From positions 1 to 11,288 of the forward strand of contig CAIVDX010000214.1 in the NCBI GenBank assembly GCA_903904805.1: 11,288 nt of DNA. The letters run 5' to 3'. The stretch comes from an uncultured Rhodospirillales bacterium. Its GTDB lineage: Bacteria; Pseudomonadota; Alphaproteobacteria; Acetobacterales; Acetobacteraceae. The position numbers were made by a program, and so were the translations under genes. Of the stretch, positions 7,223 to 11,288 are shown in pieces. The first letter of the stretch is position 1. Each line of letters opens with the position of its first letter. Below the pieces are notes generated by a model, which saw nothing but the letters and a program-made list of their open reading frames with translations, was not told the origin of the DNA and made no database searches.

Positions 7223-8490
7223 CCGCCACGCTTCTGATCATGCCCTTCGCCCTGCTGTTCGCGGGGCTGCCGATCTATGTGATTCTGCTGCTGACCGCGC
7301 TCACCGTGTTGGCGTTCTCCGGCGTCACCTCTGAAATCATCCAGACCACCATCTTCGGCAGCCTCGATTCCTTCCCGCTGCTGGCGATCCCCTTCTTCGT
7401 GCTGGCCGGCGAGATCATGGGCCGCGGCGGCATCGCCAAGCGGCTGGTTGCCTGGGTGGTCTCGATCATCGGCGGCGTGCCCGGCTGCCTGGCACTCACA
7501 ACCATTGCCTCATCGGAGCTGTTCGGCGCGATGTCCGGCTCGGCGGTGGGCTGCGTGGCCGCGGTCGGCCGACTGCTGCTGCCGGCCTTGCGCCAGGGCG
7601 GCTATGGCGATCGGTTCTCGGTCAGCCTGATCGCCTCCTCCGGCGCGATCGCGGTGATCATTCCGCCTTCGATTCCCCTCATCATCTATGGCGCGGTTGC
7701 CCAGCAGCCGATCACCAAGCTGTTCCTCGCCGGCGTGCTGCCGGCGATCCTCGTCGGACTGCTCGATGGCGCCTATGTCGTCTGGCGCGCCAAGCGCGAG
7801 GGCATCCTCACCGACACGCACACCAGCTGGCGCCATGCCCTCACCGCGACGAAAGAGGGCTTCTGGGCGCTGTGCACGCCCGCTTTGGTGTTCGGTGGCA
7901 TCTATGGCGGCATCTTCACCCCCACCGAGGCCGCCGGCGTCGCGGTGGTCTATGCCACCATCGTCTCGCGCTATGTCTATCACGATGTCACCTGGCGCGA
8001 TCTGTGGGTGATCGCCAGTGACTCAGCGATGCTGGTCGGCCAGATCATGATCATCGTGGTCGCCGCCGGCGTTTATAGCTGGTTCCTCACCACCTCCGGC
8101 CTGCCGCAGATGGTGGTGAGCACCATCCAGAGCTGGCATCTCGGCCGCAATGAAACGCTTGTCGTGTTCAATCTCCTGCTGCTGGTGGTAGGCAGCTTCC
8201 TCGAACCGCCGGCGGCGATCCTGATCCTCACGCCGCTCTTCATGCCGGTGGTCACCGCCCTGGGGGTGAACCCGATTCATTTCGGTATCATCGTCGCGGT
8301 GAATCTCAGCCTGGGCATGTATATGCCGCCCTTCGGTCTGAATCTGTTCGCCTCGCACAGCCTGTTCGGCGTGAAGCTCGGCACGCTCTATCGCGGCGTG
8401 ATCCCGTTTCTCGGCATCAACATGATCGCCCTGATCATGATCACCTACATCCCCTGGATCTCGCTGGCCCTGATTCGCCTGACAAACTGA
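7219..8490 (+). CDS. dctM: TRAP transporter large membrane subunit, DctM family
   Basis: A 423-residue polytopic inner-membrane protein of usual family length (420-440), with hydrophobic segments throughout. It forms the transport channel of the TRAP system. Recognisable motifs are SFPLLAIPFFVLAGEIM (51-67), ELFGAMSGSAVGCVAAVG (100-117), SLIASSGAIAVIIPPSIP (136-153), GGIFTPTEAAGVAVVYA and, near the C-terminus, MYMPPFGLNLFASHSLFGV. The start is probably the rare codon TTG, coupled to dctQ by a 4-nt overlap. If the ATG at 7240 were used instead, seven residues would be lost without damage to the fold. It is the last gene of the operon, and an A/T-rich repeat follows 1 bp after the stop codon. 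Confidence 0.94.
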   Translation: MTATLLIMPFALLFAGLPIYVILLLTALTVLAFSGVTSEIIQTTIFGSLDSFPLLAIPFFVLAGEIMGRGGIAKRLVAWVVSIIGGVPGCLALTTIASSELFGAMSGSAVGCVAAVGRLLLPALRQGGYGDRFSVSLIASSGAIAVIIPPSIPLIIYGAVAQQPITKLFLAGVLPAILVGLLDGAYVVWRAKREGILTDTHTSWRHALTATKEGFWALCTPALVFGGIYGGIFTPTEAAGVAVVYATIVSRYVYHDVTWRDLWVIASDSAMLVGQIMIIVVAAGVYSWFLTTSGLPQMVVSTIQSWHLGRNETLVVFNLLLLVVGSFLEPPAAILILTPLFMPVVTALGVNPIHFGIIVAVNLSLGMYMPPFGLNLFASHSLFGVKLGTLYRGVIPFLGINMIALIMITYIPWISLALIRLTN

Positions 8491-8524
8491 CAAAAGTATT
8501 TGCTTCTTTTCTTCAAAAAAGAAG
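8491..8524 (-). repeat. A/T-rich gene-end repeat, copy 2 (inverted relative to copy 1)
   Basis: On the minus strand this 34-nt element matches the copy at 559-593 at about 31 of 35 positions. The first 13 nt (CTTCTTTTTTGAA) and the block AAAAGAAGCAAA are identical. It fills the gap between the convergent dctM and SDR genes. The two copies point toward each other and bracket the hyuBA-Rieske-TRAP block. Confidence 0.75.
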
Positions 8525-8525
8525 C
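8502..8525. terminator. Candidate bidirectional terminator between dctM and the SDR gene
   Basis: GCTTCTTTT (8502-8510) pairs with AAAAGAAGC (8517-8525) around the six-base loop CTTCAA. The hairpin sits between two convergent genes, which suits a shared terminator. Neither strand has a long T run after the stem, so this is not a textbook intrinsic terminator. Confidence 0.45.
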
Positions 8526-8538
8526 GTGTGCGTGTGTC

Positions 8539-9357
8539 CTAGCGCCACCCCGCCAGCGCGCCAGCCTTGCCCACGGCGTCAGCCGTGGCATCGGCGGGAT
8601 CCCACAACTTGCCAATGAAGCGATGCCCGGTCACGCCGTCCGAGGCTTTGGACATCAACCACACGATCGGCGCCCGCATCACCACCGGCTGGGTGAGGGC
8701 GGCCCGATCGGGGAAATCCTCATCGGGGATCATCCGCGTGTTCGCGGCACTGCCCGGCAGCAGCGCGTTCACGCTCACCCCGGTGCCGTCGAGATCGCGC
8801 GACCACACCACGGTGGCCGCCTCGATCGCCGCCTTGGTCGGCCCATAGGGTGAATTGCCCGCATTGAGCATCGTCGTATAGCTGGTCACGATGTTCACGA
8901 TGCGGCCCCAGCCCTGGGCGATCAGGTGCGGGGCAATCGCGTGCGCCATCAGGAAGGTGCCGTTCACATTCACCCCCACGGTGCGCAACCACACATCGCG
9001 GTCGATCTGGTCGAAGCGGCGGCGCCGGTTGGCACTCATCGGCCCGGTCTCCTGCGGGCCGAGGGCGGCGTTGTTTACCAGCCCATGCAGGCAGCCGAAT
9101 CGCGCGATGGTTTGCGCCACCACCCGGTCGCACTCCGCGCCCGCGGTGATGTCGCCATGCATCGGCGCGATCAGGTCCGCGGTGCCGTCCTGCGCCGCCT
9201 GCGCCATCGTGTCGGCCATTTCGGCGTCGGAACTTGGCAGATCCACGGCAGCGACCCTGAAGCCCGCCAGTGCGAGGGCGAGCGTCATCTCGCGCCCCAA
9301 TCCGCGTGCCGCACCGGTGACGATCACCGCCAGCCCATCTCCCACCTTGGTCGCCAT
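8539..9357 (-). CDS. Short-chain dehydrogenase/reductase (SDR), classical FabG-like
   Basis: A 272-residue Rossmann-fold oxidoreductase. Motifs are the nucleotide loop TGAARGLG (residues 14-21), an Asp at the end of the second strand (VAAVDLP) that usually favours NAD(H), NNAALG, and the catalytic Ser with Tyr-x3-Lys in IVTSYTTMLNAGNSPYGPTK. The C-terminal part has VNALLPGSAANTRM, the usual PG motif. It oxidises an alcohol or reduces a carbonyl; the substrate is unknown. I chose ATG 9355-9357, which has a purine-rich AAAGGGAAAGAG upstream. A longer reading from GTG 9403-9405 would add 16 residues that do not resemble the family and has no ribosome site. The gene converges on the TRAP operon and is not part of it, so a role in the same pathway is only a neighbourhood guess. 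Confidence 0.92.
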   Translation of the reverse strand: MATKVGDGLAVIVTGAARGLGREMTLALALAGFRVAAVDLPSSDAEMADTMAQAAQDGTADLIAPMHGDITAGAECDRVVAQTIARFGCLHGLVNNAALGPQETGPMSANRRRRFDQIDRDVWLRTVGVNVNGTFLMAHAIAPHLIAQGWGRIVNIVTSYTTMLNAGNSPYGPTKAAIEAATVVWSRDLDGTGVSVNALLPGSAANTRMIPDEDFPDRAALTQPVVMRAPIVWLMSKASDGVTGHRFIGKLWDPADATADAVGKAGALAGWR

Positions 9358-9383
9358 GATCGCTCTTTCCCTTTGCTGCACCT

Positions 9384-9398
9384 GCTCAATTGCTGAGC
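9384..9398. promoter_or_regulatory. Dyad upstream of the SDR gene
   Basis: GCTCA (9384-9388) and TGAGC (9394-9398) form a perfect 5-bp inverted repeat with a 5-bp spacer, 27 bp upstream of the SDR start codon. It could be an operator or a leader hairpin. I see no convincing -35/-10 pair for the SDR gene. Confidence 0.3.
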
Positions 9399-9451
9399 CT
9401 ATCACCGATCAGCCGGCGCGAAACGGGCAAAACACCCCACCAAAATATCCG

Positions 9452-9481
9452 TTGCCGCGCCGCGCCGCGCCGGCGCATAAA
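9452..9481 (+). promoter_or_regulatory. Candidate promoter for the P-II gene
   Basis: TTGCCG (9452-9457) and CATAAA (9476-9481) are 18 bp apart. A second CATAAA lies exactly 11 bp further on (9487-9492) and could be an alternative -10 or part of a regulator site. The gene itself has GGAGG (9527-9531), 8 nt from its ATG. Confidence 0.35.
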
Positions 9482-9539
9482 GGCAGCATAAAAATCCGCG
9501 CAGCCCGGCCCACGGGCGCGCGATCCGGAGGCAACGGCA

Positions 9540-9878
9540 ATGAAGATGATCATGGCGATCATCAAGCCCTTCAAGCTTGATGATGTGCGCGAGGCGCTGA
9601 TGGCGCTGGGGGTCGAAGGGCTCACCGTCACCGAGGTGAAGGGTTTCGGCCGCCAGCGCGGCCATCTCGGCATCTATCGCGGTCCGGAATATCACGTCCG
9701 CTTTTTGCCGAAATTGAAAGTCGAGGTGGTGGTGTCCGACGCGCTGGTCGAACAGGCGGTCGACGCCGTCTGCCGCGCCGCCCGCACCGGCAAGGTCGGC
9801 GACGGCAAGGTGTTCGTGCTCGACATCACCAACGCCGTGCGCATCCGCACCGGCGAGCTGGAGCTCGCCGCCGTCTGA
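9540..9878 (+). CDS. P-II family nitrogen regulatory protein with altered T-loop tip
   Basis: A 112-residue P-II protein of exact family length, a cytoplasmic trimer that senses ATP/ADP and 2-oxoglutarate and controls nitrogen enzymes or the AmtB ammonium channel. Conserved residues are present: IKPFKLDDVREAL (8-20), Thr29, Gln39 and Lys58 (2-oxoglutarate site), the uridylylated Tyr51, GKVGDGK (84-90), and Arg101 and Arg103 (ATP). The T-loop tip differs from E. coli GlnB: HTELYRGAEYMVDF reads HLGIYRGPEYHVRF here, so charge and shape change around Tyr51 (T43L, E44G, A49P, D54R). The C-terminus ELELAAV also departs from the usual acidic end. The N-terminal part looks more GlnK-like, but no amtB or glnA is adjacent, so I assign no symbol. 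A strong terminator follows, which makes it monocistronic. Confidence 0.95.
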   Translation: MKMIMAIIKPFKLDDVREALMALGVEGLTVTEVKGFGRQRGHLGIYRGPEYHVRFLPKLKVEVVVSDALVEQAVDAVCRAARTGKVGDGKVFVLDITNAVRIRTGELELAAV

Positions 9879-9882
9879 GACC

Positions 9883-9914
9883 CGCGCGCCGCGCTTTGCC
9901 GGCGCGCGCTTTTT
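9883..9914 (+). terminator. Intrinsic terminator of the P-II gene
   Basis: CGCGCGCCG (9883-9891) and CGGCGCGCG (9900-9908) form a perfect 9-bp GC-only stem with an 8-nt loop. After one base come five T (9910-9914). It starts 5 bp after the P-II stop and ends 19 bp before the next gene. Confidence 0.85.
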
Positions 9915-9933
9915 CCGATCCACTGGCGCCATC

Positions 9934-10617
9934 ATGACCCGAGTCGCCCGCGCCCCGGAAACCTCGCTCTATGCGCTGGTGAAGCAGTTCCTGCAGGCCC
10001 AGGGCTTCGAGGTGAAGGGCGAGGTCTGCGGTTGCGACATCGTCGCCGTCCGCCAGCTGGAGGGCGAGACCACGCGCCTGCTGGTGGTCGCCGAACTCAA
10101 GATGTCCTTCAGCCTCGAACTGGTGCTGCAGGCGGTGGACCGTCTGGCCGCGGCCGACCAGGTCTGGCTCGCCGTCGCGCAGACCCGCCGCGGGCGCGAC
10201 ACCGACCGTCGGGCGTTGCGCCTGTGCCGGCTGATCGGCTTCGGGCTGATGGCGGTCAATGTCGCCTCCGGACGGGTGGCAATCCTCGCCGAACCCGAGC
10301 CCTACCGGCCGCGTCCCAACACAAGCCGACGCGCCCGCCTGCTGCGCGAGCACGCCGCCCGCCGCGGTGATCCCACCGCCGGCGGCTCCACCCGCGCCCC
10401 GATCATGACCGCCTATCGCCAGCAATCCCTCGCCTGCGCGGCGGCGATGGCCGACGGGCCGGCCCGCCCGCGCGACCTCACCGCGATCGCCCCCGATGCC
10501 GGCGCCATGCTGCGGCGCAATGTCTATGGCTGGTTCGAACGCGTCGAGCGCGGGCTCTATCGGCTCACCGAGGCGGGCCGCGCGGCCCTGCGCCGCTGGC
10601 CAAGCCCGGCGGGCTGA
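9934..10617 (+). CDS. DUF2161-type protein: PD-(D/E)XK-like domain with C-terminal winged-helix-like segment
   Basis: A 227-residue cytoplasmic protein matching, from memory, the alphaproteobacterial DUF2161 family, annotated as phosphodiesterase/nuclease-like. The N-terminal half has a plausible PD-(D/E)XK core: helix SLYALVKQFLQAQGFEVKGE (11-30, with Glu30), Asp35 in GCDIVAVR, and the E-x-K motif AELK (Glu54, Lys56), followed by a helix with Gln66. The centre has the conserved segment GGSTRAPIMTAYRQQ (150-164). The C-terminal part (about 178-220), with RRNVYGWFERVERGLYRLTE, looks like a winged helix. No substrate or partner is known to me, and nuclease activity is a fold-level inference. 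No ribosome site is visible before the ATG at 9934, but no in-frame alternative start lies upstream after the terminator. The gene is separated from the P-II gene by that terminator. Confidence 0.85.
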   Translation: MTRVARAPETSLYALVKQFLQAQGFEVKGEVCGCDIVAVRQLEGETTRLLVVAELKMSFSLELVLQAVDRLAAADQVWLAVAQTRRGRDTDRRALRLCRLIGFGLMAVNVASGRVAILAEPEPYRPRPNTSRRARLLREHAARRGDPTAGGSTRAPIMTAYRQQSLACAAAMADGPARPRDLTAIAPDAGAMLRRNVYGWFERVERGLYRLTEAGRAALRRWPSPAG

Positions 10618-10618
10618 G

Positions 10619-10640
10619 ATCACCCTTCGGTGATGTCACC
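10619..10640 (+). terminator. Alternative hairpins just after the DUF2161-type stop codon
   Basis: ATCACC (10619-10624) pairs with GGTGAT (10629-10634) around CTTC. The arm GGTGA (10629-10633) can also pair with TCACC (10636-10640). The hairpin starts 1 bp after the stop codon. There is no T run, so it may end transcription only weakly or protect the 3' end. Confidence 0.4.
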
Positions 10641-10659
10641 CTGCGTTACCAATGGCTTC

Positions 10660-10687
10660 TTGCCCCCTGTCCCGCGCCCCCATTAAT
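10660..10687 (+). promoter_or_regulatory. Candidate promoter for the MdtA-type adaptor gene
   Basis: TTGCCC (10660-10665) and ATTAAT (10682-10687) are 16 bp apart, each matching four of six sigma-70 consensus bases. This is the most A/T-rich patch in the 175-bp gap. It implies a leader of about 100 nt, which also contains the small dyad GCGCC-G-GGCGC (about 10703-10713). Confidence 0.35.
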
Positions 10688-10792
10688 GTCGCAATCATTC
10701 ACGCGCCGGGCGCTGTCACGAATTTGTCGCGCGCCCCGTTTCGAGACGTGAGATAGTCAATCCACTCAACAGTCGGTCAGGTCGCCGCCGCC

Positions 10793-11288
10793 ATGGACGA
10801 GCAGGTACATCCACCCGAATTGCTGCCCGATCTGGTCAGCAGGGCCACCCCGCCGGCGCCGCGCCGGCGCGGCTGGCTGTGGCTCGGGCTCGTGGCAGTG
10901 CTGGCCGCCGCCATCGGCGTCGCTCTCTGGCTGCATCCCTGGTCCGCCCCCGCGCGCGCGCCGCGGCCCGAGGTGCCCCAGGCCGTCGGCGTCGCCCCGG
11001 TCACCAAGGGCGACCTGCCGATCATCCTCAGCGGGCTGGGCACCGTCAGCCCGATCGCCACCGTCAGCGTGCAGACCCAGATCTCCGGCCAGCTGATCGA
11101 GGTGGGCTACAAGGAAGGCCAGCTCGTCAAAAAGGGTGACTTCCTCGCCCAGATCGACCCGCGCCCCTATCAGGTCGCGCTGTCCCAGGCGCAGGGCGTG
11201 CTCGCGCACGACCAGGGCCTGCTGGATCAGGCCCGCACCGACCTCGCCCGCTACCAGACCCTGGCGCGCCAGGATTCCATCGCCAAGC
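10793..11288 (+). CDS. mdtA: RND efflux periplasmic adaptor, MdtA/HlyD family, N-terminal part (runs off window)
   Basis: The frame is open from ATG 10793 to the end of the window (165 codons visible; the family is about 380-420 residues). Residues 1-26 are cytoplasmic with a basic PRRRG end, residues 27-47 form one membrane anchor, and the periplasmic part follows. The segment LSGLGTVSPIATVSVQTQ (79-96) then ISGQLIEVGYKEGQLVKKGD (97-116) and LAQIDPRPYQVALSQAQG (118-135) is typical of the MdtA biotin-lipoyl-like half-motif. DLARYQTLARQDSIAK begins the alpha-hairpin. It would link an inner-membrane RND pump to an outer-membrane channel for drug or metabolite export. An in-frame TAG at 10754-10756 with no other start codon between supports the ATG at 10793, although the ribosome site (AGG at 10779-10781) is weak. 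Pump genes are expected downstream. Confidence 0.93.
   Translation, partial: MDEQVHPPELLPDLVSRATPPAPRRRGWLWLGLVAVLAAAIGVALWLHPWSAPARAPRPEVPQAVGVAPVTKGDLPIILSGLGTVSPIATVSVQTQISGQLIEVGYKEGQLVKKGDFLAQIDPRPYQVALSQAQGVLAHDQGLLDQARTDLARYQTLARQDSIAK

Noticed and set aside
9403..9405. GTG as the start of the SDR gene
   Set aside because: No ribosome site precedes it, and the 16 added residues do not resemble an SDR N-terminus; ATG 9355-9357 places the nucleotide loop at the usual distance.
10766..11209. A 147-codon minus-strand frame near the window end
   Set aside because: It is opposite the MdtA-type adaptor, whose family motifs are unmistakable, and its own translation has no recognisable motif.
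1..11288. CRISPR array, tRNA/rRNA genes, insertion sequences or phage attachment sites
   Set aside because: No regularly spaced repeats, no transposase-like protein, no tRNA-like cloverleaf and no rRNA-like stretch were seen on either strand; gaps are short and accounted for.

Overview
The window is GC-rich, densely coded DNA from a Gram-negative bacterium, most likely an alphaproteobacterium. The evidence is the codon use, the TRAP transporter, a P-II protein, an MdtA-type periplasmic adaptor and a DUF2161-type protein. Two A/T-rich gene-end repeats resemble elements I recall from Acetobacteraceae genomes; that placement is from memory and is not proven here.

Layout. (1) 1-550 (+): C-terminal part of a TfdA/TauD-type 2-oxoglutarate/Fe(II) dioxygenase. 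(2) 599-4373 (-): hyuA-hyuB, the two subunits of an ATP-dependent hydantoinase/oxoprolinase-type enzyme, translationally coupled. (3) 4374-4623: a 250-bp divergent control region with a perfect dyad. (4) 4624-8490 (+): a Rieske (VanA-type) oxygenase followed by a complete DctP-DctQ-DctM TRAP uptake system, apparently one operon. (5) 8539-9357 (-): a short-chain dehydrogenase/reductase. (6) 9540-9878 (+): a P-II signalling protein with an altered T-loop tip, followed by a strong terminator. (7) 9934-10617 (+): a DUF2161-type protein (PD-(D/E)XK-like fold plus a C-terminal winged-helix-like segment). (8) 10793 to the window end (+): 5' part of an MdtA-type RND efflux adaptor.

How the genes may work together. 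Regions 2-4 form a divergent catabolic island. The TRAP system would import an organic acid, the Rieske oxygenase would hydroxylate or dealkylate it, and HyuAB would open a cyclic amide or carboxylate ring at the cost of ATP. The TfdA-like enzyme and the SDR sit on either side and could supply another oxidative cleavage and an alcohol/ketone step. The substrate cannot be read from the sequence. No Rieske reductase and no transcriptional regulator lie in the window. A near-identical ~35-nt A/T-rich repeat lies just outside both ends of the island (559-593 and 8491-8524), in inverted orientation. No gene-free stretch exceeds 300 bp; the longest is the 250-bp divergent region.
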